This document shows positions 26,967 to 38,180 of a DNA stretch of 64,000 nt, one piece after another; position 1 is the first letter of the stretch, and each line of letters opens with the position of its first letter. This DNA is from Mangrovitalea sediminis (GTDB lineage Bacteria > Pseudomonadota > Gammaproteobacteria > Pseudomonadales > Oleiphilaceae). The DNA is taken from positions 1,205,569-1,269,568 of the forward strand of contig NZ_NTLB01000001.1 in the NCBI RefSeq assembly GCF_002514725.1, read 5' to 3'. A program made the translations under genes and the position numbers. Under the pieces are notes generated by a model. It was not told where the DNA came from. It made no database searches and saw nothing but the letters and a program-made list of their open reading frames with translations.

Positions 26967-27827
26967 TCAGCGCTGTTCGTCGCTGACAGTGTTGGATAGT
27001 ACGCCAATGCCTTCGATGTCGACTTCGCAGCGATCACCTGCCTTCATATAGAGTGGCGGTTTTCGAGCCATACCAACGCCGGACGGTGTGCCGGTAACGA
27101 TGATGTCGCCGGCTTCCAGCGTCATGACCTCGCTGATCAGGGACACCAGCGTGGCGACATCGAAAATCATGTCGTCGGTCATGGCATCCTGCACCACGTC
27201 GCCGTTGAGCCGGGTCTGCAGGCGCAGGCCGCGGGCGCCTTTCGGCAGGCTTTCCGCTGTAACCAGCCAGGGGCCGAAAGCGCCGGTGTGATCGAAGTTC
27301 TTGCCCATGGTCCATTGCGGCGACTTGAACTGATAATCACGAACCGAGACATCGTTGAAGATCGAGTAGGCGGCTACGTGGTCCAGCGCCCGGTCTTGCT
27401 GGATATAACGACCGCCGCGGCCGATCACGGCGACCATTTCGCCTTCATAATCGAACTGTTCAGACTGCGCCGGCCGCACCAGCGGCGCCTTATGGGCGAC
27501 GAGGGTTGAGGTAAAGCGGGTGAACACCGTCGGATATGCCGGAGCGTCGAAACCGGCTTCCGCCGAGTGATCTGCATAGTTGAGGCCGATGCACAGGATC
27601 TTGCCTGGGGCCTGTAACGGCGGCAGCAGGGTAACGCTGTCGAGGTCGATGACTGGCGCGCCGGCGAGCAGGCGCTTGGCGACGGCATTCAGGTCGCTGC
27701 CCTGTGCCAGGAGCCGGTCCAGACTGCCGGGGTATTCCGGATGATCCTCGGTTATGCCCCGAAACTCCTGATTTTCCGCTGCCGCTATGCCTTTGTTTCC
27801 GTCGCGGTGGAACATGGCCAAACGCAT
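26967..27827 (-). CDS. fumarylacetoacetate hydrolase family protein
   Basis: A 286-residue FAH-family enzyme: GKILCIGLNYADHSAE, the metal-binding Glu-x-Glu pair in DYEGEMVAVIG, the FNDVSVRDYQ segment, and the C-terminal GDIIVTGTPSGVG are all diagnostic. The family hydrolyses C-C bonds of acylpyruvates and related oxoacids, or decarboxylates oxaloacetate, using Mg2+. Substrate is not determined here. The start codon was chosen as the second ATG (27827) because AGGAG abuts the first one (27836) but is nine bases from the second. It is 148 bp after phnE on the same strand. Confidence 0.92.
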   Translation of the reverse strand: MRLAMFHRDGNKGIAAAENQEFRGITEDHPEYPGSLDRLLAQGSDLNAVAKRLLAGAPVIDLDSVTLLPPLQAPGKILCIGLNYADHSAEAGFDAPAYPTVFTRFTSTLVAHKAPLVRPAQSEQFDYEGEMVAVIGRGGRYIQQDRALDHVAAYSIFNDVSVRDYQFKSPQWTMGKNFDHTGAFGPWLVTAESLPKGARGLRLQTRLNGDVVQDAMTDDMIFDVATLVSLISEVMTLEAGDIIVTGTPSGVGMARKPPLYMKAGDRCEVDIEGIGVLSNTVSDEQR

Positions 27828-27975
27828 GATGTTCATCTCCTATTGGCATTCCCGTCGGGAATACAAAACGACAGGATTGTGTCCGATTCCCGGCGCCCAT
27901 AACTGACAAAGATAGAACGCTAACGAATGTTCACACAAGCTGTCGGGCGAATGGGGTCATCGGGCAGGCTGTTGC

Positions 27976-29385
27976 TCAATGCACGCGCTCCTCGATGGCC
28001 AAATGGGCGCCGTCCAGTCGCCGCCGGGTGTGCTGACTGAGGGCGTCGACGAGCAGAACGACCAGCCAGGTGATGATGAGATAGGCCATCATTCGCGGGT
28101 AGAAAAAGAGCTGCTGGGCTTCATAAAGTGCCTGCCCGATACCGCCAGCGCCGATCATGCCGACCACGGTGGCCTGGCGCATATTCCACTCCAACCGGAA
28201 CAGGCCGTGGATGGCCAGCGGTCCAATGGCCAGGGGGAAGGTGGCATAGGTGGCGATGGACAGGCGCGAGGCACCGGTTGAGGCGATGGCATTGACTGGC
28301 GCAACCGGCACATTCTCGAACGATTCGGCGAACAGACGCCCCAGGCACCCGGCTGAATGCAGGCCCAGCGCCCAGATGCCGGCAACCGGCCCAATCCCCG
28401 CGATGGCGACCAGGATCAGCCCCCAGACCACTTCCGGAATGGCGCGCAGGACCTCCAGGGCGCGTCGTACCGGGATCGCCAGCCAGAAGGGCGTCAGGTT
28501 GCGAGCGGCCAGCATGCCGAGGGGGATGGCGAGGGCGACGGCCAGAAGGGTGCCGAAAACCGCCATTTCGACCGTTTCCAGCAGCAGTGTCGGCAGCGTC
28601 GCCCAGGCCTTGGCAGGCAGTGTCGGCGGGAACATGCCGGCAATGGTGTGTGCCGCATGCACCAGCGTAATGTTGTGAGGCCAGAGGGCATAGAGCGCAT
28701 AGGCGCCGAACGGTATCAGAATGGCCACCCAGCGGGGCCGCCGCCGGAAATGGAAGGCGGCAAAATCGATCAGGGCGACCATCAGGACCAGGATCAGGAC
28801 GATGGTCGCCGAACGCTGGAAGTCGAACGCATTGAGGGAGCCCACCAGTTCAGCGCCGAGGCCGCCCCCACCGACAGCGCCGACGATGACGGATGAACGT
28901 ACGGCACATTCGAACTCGTAGGAGCCGTAGGTGATGACGTCGCTGAGCTTGAGCGGCAGCAGACCGTAGAGCGCCACCTGGGCACGAGAGGCACCGGTGG
29001 CGCGCAGAGCGGCCATAGGGCCCCTGGCCGCCGTCTGGAACAGGTCGGCCAGCACCTTGCCCAAAGCGGCCGCATAGAAGATCGCCAGCGCCAGCAGACC
29101 GGCGCCTGGACCGATACCGAATGCGATGACGCAAAAGATCGCCAGGGTCAGGTCCGGGATCGCCCGCAGGCTTGTCAGTAACCACAGGATGGGGCGTGAC
29201 CCCGGCCCGCGCATGCCCAGGTACAGGCCGATCGGCAGGCTCAATACATAGGCCAGCACCATGGCGCCAACCGTCATGCCCAGGGATTCCAGGACAGGAC
29301 CCCTGAGCGCCCAGAGGTAGGTCAGCGACAGGTCGGGCGGGAAAAAGCTGACCAGGGTACTCCAGGCATTGCTCCAGTCGGACAT
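27976..29385 (-). CDS. phnE: phosphonate ABC permease, two PhnE domains in one chain
   Basis: A 469-residue inner-membrane permease. Two repeats of the BPD_transp_1 (PhnE) fold occur: the first (about 1-215) and second (about 260-465), each with the EAA-like loop (ATGASRAQVALYGLLPL and STGASRLSIATYATFPL). Typical PhnE is ~260 residues, so this is a head-to-tail duplication and fusion, which would replace the usual homodimer. It works with PhnC ATPase and PhnD binding protein upstream to import phosphonates or phosphite. It begins 24 bp after phnC. Confidence 0.92.
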   Translation of the reverse strand: MSDWSNAWSTLVSFFPPDLSLTYLWALRGPVLESLGMTVGAMVLAYVLSLPIGLYLGMRGPGSRPILWLLTSLRAIPDLTLAIFCVIAFGIGPGAGLLALAIFYAAALGKVLADLFQTAARGPMAALRATGASRAQVALYGLLPLKLSDVITYGSYEFECAVRSSVIVGAVGGGGLGAELVGSLNAFDFQRSATIVLILVLMVALIDFAAFHFRRRPRWVAILIPFGAYALYALWPHNITLVHAAHTIAGMFPPTLPAKAWATLPTLLLETVEMAVFGTLLAVALAIPLGMLAARNLTPFWLAIPVRRALEVLRAIPEVVWGLILVAIAGIGPVAGIWALGLHSAGCLGRLFAESFENVPVAPVNAIASTGASRLSIATYATFPLAIGPLAIHGLFRLEWNMRQATVVGMIGAGGIGQALYEAQQLFFYPRMMAYLIITWLVVLLVDALSQHTRRRLDGAHLAIEERVH

Positions 29386-29409
29386 TGTCGGCTTCCCTAC
29401 GGCGACGTC

Positions 29410-30186
29410 TTAGGCATTGCCGGGAGTCCAGGCGGGTGCTTCGCCGGCTGAGCGCGTCGGCGCAACCGGGGCTTGCCCGGCGGAGTCCGTCGTCAGCTTC
29501 CCGTCACGCATTTCTAGTGTCCGGGGAAAATATTCCCGTGCCAGTTCCGGCTGGTGCAGGGTGCATAGCAGCGCAACACCATCATCCTCGGCCAGCTTGC
29601 AGAGGAGTTCGAGCACCTGTCTCGCCATGCGAGGGTCGAGGGAAGCCACGGGCTCGTCCGCCAGGATCAGCAAGGGTTTTTGTACCAGCGCCCTGGCAAT
29701 GGCGACCCGTTGCTGCTGACCGCCGGAAAGCTTCCCGGCGGAGTCGTGAAGTTTGTTGGCCATCTCTACCCGATCCAAGGCGTGGCGTGCCTCGTCGAGT
29801 TCGCTCGCTGTTTGCCAGAACAGGAAGCGTAGCGCGTGGGCGTTGGACCAGCGCCCCAGGGCGCCGGCCATGACGTTGTGATAGACCTTGAGGTTTTCCA
29901 CCAGATCGTGTTTCTGGGGGATCACCGCCATGCCGCGCCGCACCTGCCGCAATATGCGGCTGGAGCGGTCGTCGAGTTGGATACCGTTGAACAGGATGCG
30001 TCCAGACAGCGCTCTGACGCTGCCATTCAGCGCCCGCAGCAGCGTCGTCTTGCCCGCACCGCTGGGACCGACCAGGGCAACGCGCTCGCCGGCCCGGATG
30101 ACGGTGGAAACGTCCTCCAGAATCGGCCGCTCCGCGCCCGGCGGTTGCACCCGCAGGTGCTCAACCTGTAACAACGGTGTGGTCAT
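29410..30186 (-). CDS. phnC: phosphonate ABC transporter ATPase
   Basis: A 258-residue ABC ATPase: Walker A GPSGAGKTTLL, signature LSGGQQQRVAIARALVQ, Walker B LLILADEPVASLD. The sequence LEDVSTVIRAGERVALVG and the VIPQKHDLVENLKVYHNVMAG region fit PhnC. Its start overlaps the stop codon of phnD by one base (TGATG), implying coupling. The C-terminus has an extra ~15-residue tail (GEAPAWTPGNA). Energises uptake of phosphonates, phosphite or related compounds. Confidence 0.93.
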   Translation of the reverse strand: MTTPLLQVEHLRVQPPGAERPILEDVSTVIRAGERVALVGPSGAGKTTLLRALNGSVRALSGRILFNGIQLDDRSSRILRQVRRGMAVIPQKHDLVENLKVYHNVMAGALGRWSNAHALRFLFWQTASELDEARHALDRVEMANKLHDSAGKLSGGQQQRVAIARALVQKPLLILADEPVASLDPRMARQVLELLCKLAEDDGVALLCTLHQPELAREYFPRTLEMRDGKLTTDSAGQAPVAPTRSAGEAPAWTPGNA

Positions 30187-31055
30187 CAGAACAAGCCCAG
30201 TTTCTTCGCCGTGCTGCGGATGGCATCGTATTCCTGATCGTTGGCCCTGACGAATGACTTGCCGCGCAGGATCGTCAGGATCTTCTCGTCCTTGTGGGCT
30301 TTCAGCGACAGGAAGGCCTCGATGACGGCTTCACGGGTCGATGCCGGCAGCCCCTTGCGCGCAACCCAGACATAGTCGACGAAAGCGGGAGTGGTGTAGA
30401 ACACCTTCACTTTGTTCGGGTCCACCTTATGGGCATTGATCATGGCGTGGTAGACGGTTTCATCGCAGGCACCCGCATCGACGACGCCGGCTGCAACAGC
30501 CTTGATGGTGGCGGGATGGCTGCCGGTATAGCGGAACTTGAGGTCTTTGTCCGGATCCACGCCGGCCTTGATCAACGCGCGGTAGGGCATCAGGTGGCCG
30601 CTGGTGGAGTTGATGTCACCGAAAGCGAAACGCTTGCCCTTGAGATCGGCCAGCGTGTTGATGCCACTGTCGGGCTGGGTGATGAACAGCGCGTGGAATT
30701 CCCGGTCGGTCTTGCGCTGGACGAGAGGAATCACCTGGGCACGGGCGTGGGCCTTCACGTAAGTGAGGCCACCCAGATAGGCAATGTCCAGGGAGCCGTT
30801 ATCGAGACCTTCGACGGTAGCGTTGTAGTTGGTCGGGATGATCAGCTTGACCTTGCGCCCCAGGGCCTTTTCCAGGTAAGCCTGGAGAGGTGCCTTCTGC
30901 TCCACGGAAACCTGGGTTGCGCCGGCATCGGGAATCATCCCGACGCGCAGGACGTCTTCAGCGGAGGCCGCCTGGGAGGCAAACAGGCCAGCCAGGGCCA
31001 AAATCAGACTCATCACCGACGCGGCCAGACGGCCGGTCATTACTTGCCAACGCAT
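30186..31055 (-). CDS. phnD: phosphonate/phosphite ABC substrate-binding protein
   Basis: A 289-residue periplasmic binding protein with a signal peptide (cleavage after SAEAE-like SAQ, near residue 32). It has LRVGMIPD, the hinge motif DIAYLGGLTYVKAHA and GINTLADLKGKRFAFGDINSTSG, and GACDETVYHAMI; these fit the PhnD/PtxB/SsuA-like cluster F family. It captures phosphonates or phosphite in the periplasm for PhnC-PhnE. First gene of a D-C-E operon. No C-P lyase, phosphonatase or ptxD gene is nearby, so the ligand is open. ATG 31055 follows GGGAGAAG. Confidence 0.92.
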   Translation of the reverse strand: MRWQVMTGRLAASVMSLILALAGLFASQAASAEDVLRVGMIPDAGATQVSVEQKAPLQAYLEKALGRKVKLIIPTNYNATVEGLDNGSLDIAYLGGLTYVKAHARAQVIPLVQRKTDREFHALFITQPDSGINTLADLKGKRFAFGDINSTSGHLMPYRALIKAGVDPDKDLKFRYTGSHPATIKAVAAGVVDAGACDETVYHAMINAHKVDPNKVKVFYTTPAFVDYVWVARKGLPASTREAVIEAFLSLKAHKDEKILTILRGKSFVRANDQEYDAIRSTAKKLGLF

Positions 31056-31151
31056 GTATCTTCTCCCTTGTCGTTAGGACATCGTTCTTGAATTCGTTTG
31101 TTCGAGCGAGGCGGCATCCGGTTGCCCAAATGATCGCATTACGCCATTGGC

Positions 31152-31169
31152 ATGACATATCGAGGTCAG
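31152..31169 (-). promoter_or_regulatory. Pho-box-like element upstream of phnD
   Basis: On the minus strand two 7-mers, CTGACCT and ATGTCAT, are separated by four bases, matching the PhoB consensus CTGTCAT repeats at 11 of 14 positions. It is about 100 bp upstream of the phnD start. The match is moderate and could be chance. Confidence 0.4.
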
Positions 31170-31251
31170 GCAGCATTCAGCCGGGAGGAGATTGTATGAC
31201 AAGGGCGCCGGGACACCCAGCGTGTTGAATGATTTTGGCTGATTTCGAGCC

Positions 31252-31278
31252 GGTCCGGGCGCCAAATGGCCCCGGACC
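31252..31278. terminator. hairpin downstream of autotransporter gene
   Basis: Eight-base perfect stem ggtccggg/cccggacc (31252-31259 with 31271-31278) lies 20 bases past the stop codon at 31298. No U-tract on either strand, so efficiency as a terminator is doubtful. Confidence 0.4.
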
Positions 31279-31297
31279 TCATCATTGTCTTCCTGAG

Positions 31298-33877
31298 CTA
31301 GAACTGGTAGCCAACCCCCACTGACAACAACGGCCAGAAACGGAAATGGGACAGGGTGCCGTTGTTGATGTTCTGCTCTTCCTGGTGCAAGGCATTGTTC
31401 AGCTGCAGGTTCAGGACCGGGTCGGCCTGGGCGGCGGGGCTGTCGGCGGACAGGCTGGCGCGGGGTTGCTCGGTCAGCATAACGCCGATGTCGGCGTTGA
31501 AGGTCCAGTGGGCCTTGGGCGCGACGGGATTGCCCCAGCCAATGCCCAGATAGGGGGCCGCGCTGTGGGGGTACTCGATATCGGCATGCAGGATGCCCAC
31601 TTGTGCCGGGGTGAAGGTCGTGCCGCCTAGATCGACCGGCTGCGTGGGAGTGGCGGTGCTGTTGGCCCAGGTGCGGTGGGCGAAGACGCCTGTCGTCAGG
31701 TGGAACTTACCCGCAAAGGGATACCAGTCGAGGAGCGCCGCGTAGTCCTGCAGGTGAAGGTTGACGTCATACTTCACGCTGTCCAAGGCACGGGAGGTGC
31801 TGTATGGCATCTGCGATACCAGACCGCGGATATTCAGCGATTCGCCATAAAGCGGGAAGGTGAGGCTCAGGCCGGGGCCCACTGTGGAAACGAACAGCCC
31901 GGTGGCGACGCTCTGGCCCTGTTCGCCGCCGAATTTCGGGAAACCGCGCCAGTCTCCGCTCAGCTCCATGCGACCGCCGAGCTCCCAGGTGCTGACGGTG
32001 TAGTCCGCATGGCCCAGTTCGGTGCCATAGCGCATGAAGCCGGAGTATCCATGAGGGAAGACGCCGGTCACGGACAGCCCGAGGTCGTAGTAATCGCTGT
32101 CCTCACTGGGTGTCTGGATACTGAAGTTGCCGGCCTGCGGCAGGATGGCCAGCTTCGCGGTGACCGCATGGGTGTCCCGTTTGAGGGCTTTGTTCCAGGT
32201 CAGGTCCAGCTGGGGGATCACGACGCCTTCGGAGAGGCCAAAGGCCTTACTGACATGAGTGCCGATGCTGCCGGTCACCGCTTCGCTTCGCTGCATGCCG
32301 ACGATGAGGTCGAGTCCGGCCGTGTTTTGCTCGGTGTAGCCGTCGACCCGGGCGGCCCGGTATTCGGCGCCGATCTGTCCGCCGACCTGGAAACCATGAA
32401 CTTCGACGTCGACGCCCGAGTCCAGGGCGGCATTCCACTGGCTGCCCTGGGTGCTACCGGTGGAGGTCGATGTCAGGCTGCCGAAATCGACGGCGCGGCG
32501 GCTGTCCATATTGGAGTGACCGTAGCCGAGGACCCAGTCGACGTACCAGATGCTGGTCGGGTAATAGTTGCCGTAGAGCGAGAGGTTCCAGGTATCCGAA
32601 TCCAGGTGGGTGTCGCCTTGACTGGCGTTGCTGCGGGCAGACGCGTAGCCGGTGGCCAGGCCCAGGATAGTCTTGTCGGTGATCCGGTAGTCGGCCCCGA
32701 GGGTCAGGTTCTGGTTATGGAAGTCGTAACCACCGTAATTGCCGGTATGGTCCCGGCTGCCGACGGTCAGGGTGCCGTTGACGAAGAGACCCAGGCGGCC
32801 GCTGTTGAGTATCTCGGAGCCGGCGCTGCCGCCGGTGGCATCAGCGCCCTGGAGGAGCCGGCCGAGGGCCAGGGACTGGCCATTGATCTGGGCGTTGAGG
32901 CCGGAAACGCTGAGGCCGCTCACTCCCGAACGTAATTGCTGCAGGCGTCCGCGGATGTTGGTCAGCTGCGAGGCGCTGAGCTGTAGGACGGTGTTGCCCT
33001 GGGTGCCGACCTGTCGCAGCAGGATCTGATCGATGGCCGCGCTGCGTTGGGACAGGTCCAGCGAACTCAGGGTGTCGCAGGTCTGTTTGAATTGCGTGTT
33101 GGTGGCCTGCAGGATGCCGGCGCTGTTGGCGTCACAAGCAATTTGCAGGGCCGTTGCCAGATCCCGGGCTTCGCCATCCTGCAGCCCGGCGACGATCGGA
33201 TTACCGTTGGGGTCGATATGAATGGTGATGCTGGCGGAGGTCTTGCCGTAGCTGCCGAAATCCAGTGTATAGCCGAAGGTGACATCGGTCGCCGCTGCCA
33301 GGCCGGCGGGCGGCGTGTATTGGTAAATGGGCCGCGAATCCTTGTCCGTCAGGCGTGTCAGGGTGCCGACGCTGGGGCTGGTGACGCTGATCTGATAGGG
33401 CTCGTTGCTGGGATAGTTGTCGTTACCCATCGGGTCGAGCAGGATGGGATCGCCATAGGTCTGGTACTTGTCGTCAGTCGCCTGCAATACGGGTGCGCTT
33501 GAATCGATGTGGAGGGTGACCGTCGCGGTGCTCTGGCCGCGGATATCCTCGACCGTATATTGGAACGTATCGGTTTCGCCGGTGATGGGGTAGCCGGGGG
33601 CGCTGTAGATGACCGACAACTGGTCGGGAGCAATGGAGACGGAACCAGCTTCGACATTCGATAGTGGGGTGACCGAGACGATGCGGATATGCTGCGCGGC
33701 CTCCGAGGTACTGTAATCCAGCTGATCGTTTTCCGTCACGATCAGCTTCTGGTCTCCGGATAGGGAGCCGACGCTATAGGTGTCGTCGATAGCGGTGGCG
33801 GCATGCGCCTGTGAGCCGGTCATCAGCAGCAGGATGGCGACAGCCCAGCGCCTGCCTGCTCGATATGTTCTGTTCAT
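31298..33877 (-). CDS. autotransporter with N-terminal Ig-like domains
   Basis: A 859-residue outer-membrane protein. A signal peptide ends near the AHA-ATA boundary (about residue 28). Two tandem Ig/cadherin-like domains start with DDTYSVGSL and DDKYQTYG. A helical linker (about 240-345) follows, then a ~520-residue C-terminal beta-barrel that ends with aromatic GVGYQF, as in type V secretion. The start at 33877 has GAGGAAT before it. It lies 82 bp after the kinase gene on the same strand and may be the third gene of the operon. The passenger would display Ig-like domains on the surface; adhesion is a likely role. It carries no protease motif. Confidence 0.85.
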   Translation of the reverse strand: MNRTYRAGRRWAVAILLLMTGSQAHAATAIDDTYSVGSLSGDQKLIVTENDQLDYSTSEAAQHIRIVSVTPLSNVEAGSVSIAPDQLSVIYSAPGYPITGETDTFQYTVEDIRGQSTATVTLHIDSSAPVLQATDDKYQTYGDPILLDPMGNDNYPSNEPYQISVTSPSVGTLTRLTDKDSRPIYQYTPPAGLAAATDVTFGYTLDFGSYGKTSASITIHIDPNGNPIVAGLQDGEARDLATALQIACDANSAGILQATNTQFKQTCDTLSSLDLSQRSAAIDQILLRQVGTQGNTVLQLSASQLTNIRGRLQQLRSGVSGLSVSGLNAQINGQSLALGRLLQGADATGGSAGSEILNSGRLGLFVNGTLTVGSRDHTGNYGGYDFHNQNLTLGADYRITDKTILGLATGYASARSNASQGDTHLDSDTWNLSLYGNYYPTSIWYVDWVLGYGHSNMDSRRAVDFGSLTSTSTGSTQGSQWNAALDSGVDVEVHGFQVGGQIGAEYRAARVDGYTEQNTAGLDLIVGMQRSEAVTGSIGTHVSKAFGLSEGVVIPQLDLTWNKALKRDTHAVTAKLAILPQAGNFSIQTPSEDSDYYDLGLSVTGVFPHGYSGFMRYGTELGHADYTVSTWELGGRMELSGDWRGFPKFGGEQGQSVATGLFVSTVGPGLSLTFPLYGESLNIRGLVSQMPYSTSRALDSVKYDVNLHLQDYAALLDWYPFAGKFHLTTGVFAHRTWANSTATPTQPVDLGGTTFTPAQVGILHADIEYPHSAAPYLGIGWGNPVAPKAHWTFNADIGVMLTEQPRASLSADSPAAQADPVLNLQLNNALHQEEQNINNGTLSHFRFWPLLSVGVGYQF

Positions 33878-33959
33878 GACGATTCCTCGTGATCTCTCCA
33901 TGTCCTGCGATTTCTCCACGTCCTGTTGTGTCGCTCTGGTGGCTGTTGGGGCGAGCGTC

Positions 33960-35353
<1,394 letters not shown>

Positions 35354-35354
<1 letters not shown>

Positions 35355-37192
35355 CACGCTTTCGGTACCAGGAAGAATTCGCCGGCTTCGTGACCGGCAT
35401 ATTTGATGGCCCCGTAATCGGGAGTCTGGGTCAGGCCCAGCTTGGTCGAGTCGGCCCGCACCTGCCGCAATACCATCAGGTAGAGACGGTTGCCGTCGAT
35501 CAGGTGGTGATTGTCATCCAGAGCCTTCAGCAGTGCCTGGGCAAAGACGGAGTGATCGCTCTGCCCCTTGTCCAGTACCGGTGCGATGCCGCCGGATGTC
35601 AGCACCGTCCGGGCTCGCGCCTGCTCCATGATCTTCAGCCAGGCTTTGGAATAGTCCCTGCCTTCGCCGAAACTCTGACGGGCGACGCTCGCGCTGGACA
35701 AGGTGCCGGCGTAGCAGGAGTCGGCGATGACCAGGATGTGCTTTGCCCTGAAGGTGCTGAGCTGGTCTGAAATCGCCGTGTTCGAGAGCCAGTGGGCGGT
35801 ATTGCCGGGCGCCGCATTGACCGGCAGCCAATAGCCCCGTTCATTGGAGCTGTCCAGATCGCCGTGTCCGGCATAGTAGATCAGGAGGTTGTCGTTCTCG
35901 GCCAGCTTCTGGCGCAGCTCGTTGATCGCGGAGAGCATCTGGTACCGCGTTGCGTTGAGCAGCAGGCGGGTGTTGAAGCCATAGCGCTCTGTCAGCACCT
36001 TGGCCACAGCCCTGGCATCGCTGACCGGGGTTTTCAGGTCGGGATAGTATTCATAGTCGGCGTTGCCGATCACCAGCGCATAGTAGTGCCCGAAGTGAAT
36101 GCCGGCGGCGCTGATCTCGGACTGATTGCTGCCGACGATGATGTCCTTGGAGGCGTTGGGATCAATCTCTTTATTGATGAACAGCGTGAAATTGAAGTCC
36201 GAGGACTGGCGCTGGCGGTCCGTCGCCTGCATCTGCACCGGTGTGCGGATACCGATCACGGGCACCTTGGCGAAGAACAGGTGGTATTGGTCGACCGTGA
36301 TCGGTTTGCCGTTGATCGTGAAACGATGGAGCCCTTCCGGCGCCACAACCTTGCCGATGACATCCCGTTCGCTGATCCCGCTGCGCAGGACCGCGACCGG
36401 GCCGCCCCGGGTCACGGCAATGGGCGGGTCGAGGATTTCGATACTGGGCGCGGTCTTTGAGCGTTTCGGCGGCGGCGCTGAGGCGCTCTTCTCCGGTACC
36501 TTGTGGGCGGCGGCCTGCGCCACTTTCAGTTGTTGGGCCGCTTTACGCTGCGCGGCGGTCAGTTGGCTTACCTGCTTTTTCAGTCCGCTGACCTCGCCTT
36601 GCAGCGCCTGGGTGGCAACGACGGTCGAGGCGTATTGGAGGTTATCGCCCGCCAAACCCGATGCCTTGCGGTACCAGTTCAGGGCTTCGATGGGATCCTT
36701 TTCAACTCCGAGCCCCTTCTCGTACAGGTTGCCGAGGTCGATCTGCGCACGGGTATCGCCGACAGCAGCAGCCTTGCGATACCAGAAGGCTGCAGCCAGG
36801 TAATCCGGTGGCAGCCCCATGCCTTTCTCGTAGATTTCGCCCACGTAGACCTGCGCCTTGGGATCGCCAGCCTTGGCCTGGGGAAGCCAGACTTTCAGCG
36901 CCGTCGCATAGTCGGCACGGTCATAGGCGGTGTATTCGCCACCCCGGATGGCGCAGTCATCGGCGGTGGTCTTGATGGGGCGACGGGCGGTGAGGAAGTG
37001 GGCGGAGGTACCCAGTTGACGGACCTGACCGGGCAGCAGGCAGTCGACGATCATCAGGCCATCCGCCTTGGCTGAGTTCGGCACCGACGGTGCCTGTGCC
37101 TGACTGGCGCAGCCGGCAATAACGAGTACGCCCAGGATGACGGCACCACGGCGCCACGTTCGTCCGATTAGCCAAGGATCCCTGCCCTTCAT
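35354..37192 (-). CDS. caspase-like (C14) lipoprotein with Sel1 repeats
   Basis: A 612-residue protein. The lipobox LVIAGC puts the lipidated Cys at 28. Sel1/TPR-like repeats span about 95-180 (KAQVYVGEIYEKGMGL, RAQIDLGNLYEKGLGV). A coiled segment (200-235) and a beta-rich stretch with ITVDQYHLFF (around 255-345) precede a C14 caspase-fold domain (370-600). The catalytic dyad is intact: His443 in YYAGHGD and Cys493 in ADSCYAG. It should be a Cys protease facing the periplasm, possibly of arginine/lysine-type specificity, but this is not shown. First gene of an operon with the Ser/Thr kinase (overlap one base). Confidence 0.93.
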
Positions 37193-37274
37193 GCCCGCTC
37201 CCTAGATTCCTTATGCGCTTACCGACGGATGATAAATGAATATCGCACGTAATGAACAATAATTAATCCTGCGC

Positions 37275-38180
37275 CTATTTGGCGGGATTTTCGAGTCGAC
37301 CGGAAGCTGTGATCGGTTGCGTGTCGCCGGAGCCGGAAGAGAGGGATAGAGCGTGGGGGTGCCGACAGTAGGGAAGCACCTGCAGCTTCAAGAGCGTGTT
37401 GATCCTTGGCCAGAGCCTCAGCCAGCCCTTTTCGTGACTGCTAGCCGGTTCTGCCAGGGCATGGGCTTGTTGGCGTTGGGCCTCTGCCAGAATCCACCCG
37501 GCCTGGATATTCTTGTCCCGGTTGGAGTAGAGGTGCCACTGTCCGATCCGGGGGGGGAGTGGCGGTTGCCGGGCGGGGTCGAGCGAACCGCTGAGTGGGG
37601 AATAGTGATGCGCGCTTGTCCAGGCGGCGACATTGAGGTTGCCGGCCAGGGTGACCACGGCGCAGGTGTTCGGCAGCCGCGATGCCAACAGCATGGCCAG
37701 GGTACCCCCGCCGCTGTGCCCGAGCAGGATGAGTGGCCGTGTCGGTGCCAGCCGTTGCAGGGCCAGGCCCAGGCTGTCGACGACCGCTTTGCTGTAACGC
37801 CCGTTGGTGTACCAGTAAGGCGAACAGGCAGGATCGCTGGCATTCAACGTTCGGGAAAAATAACAGGGACGGCCGAGGTACAGTGCCTGCTCCTGCCACT
37901 GGGAAAACCACTGCCAGAGCAACGGGTCGCCCGGTGTGGGGTTGCGGGCAATACGGGTGCGGTGCAGCCAGGGGCGGCCGTCGCCGTCGATGGCGACGAT
38001 CAGGGGACTGTCTGCGGTGTCGGGTGACTGGCGCCACACGACACGCAACGCAAAGTGTGTGTGTACGATTTCCGCCCTGGCCCCCGCCGGCAACTGCTGC
38101 CAGGCGGGCGCTGCGCAACCTGCGATCAGCACAATGGCCAGGAAGGGGACCCAATGGCCTCGCTTATGCCAGGGAAACAA
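37275..38180 (-). CDS. alpha/beta hydrolase lipoprotein
   Basis: A 301-residue protein with lipobox VLIAGC (Cys near residue 22) and a hydrolase fold. The nucleophile elbow GHSGGG lies at about 155-160 after RPLILLGHSG; HDRPWLH (GDGRPWLH) early may be the oxyanion region. No clear match to a named esterase; the second half (QAGWILAEAQRQ, HPHALSLSS) contains the likely His. It is encoded before the caspase-kinase operon on the same strand (82-bp gap) and divergent from tssA. A periplasmic lipase or esterase could be a T6SS-linked factor, but nothing proves it. Confidence 0.75.
   Translation of the reverse strand: MFPWHKRGHWVPFLAIVLIAGCAAPAWQQLPAGARAEIVHTHFALRVVWRQSPDTADSPLIVAIDGDGRPWLHRTRIARNPTPGDPLLWQWFSQWQEQALYLGRPCYFSRTLNASDPACSPYWYTNGRYSKAVVDSLGLALQRLAPTRPLILLGHSGGGTLAMLLASRLPNTCAVVTLAGNLNVAAWTSAHHYSPLSGSLDPARQPPLPPRIGQWHLYSNRDKNIQAGWILAEAQRQQAHALAEPASSHEKGWLRLWPRINTLLKLQVLPYCRHPHALSLSSGSGDTQPITASGRLENPAK

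Noticed and set aside
31298..33877. Possible secreted protease autotransporter (subtilase or trypsin-like)
   Set aside because: No catalytic triad motif was seen; the passenger is short and carries only Ig-like domains and a helical linker.
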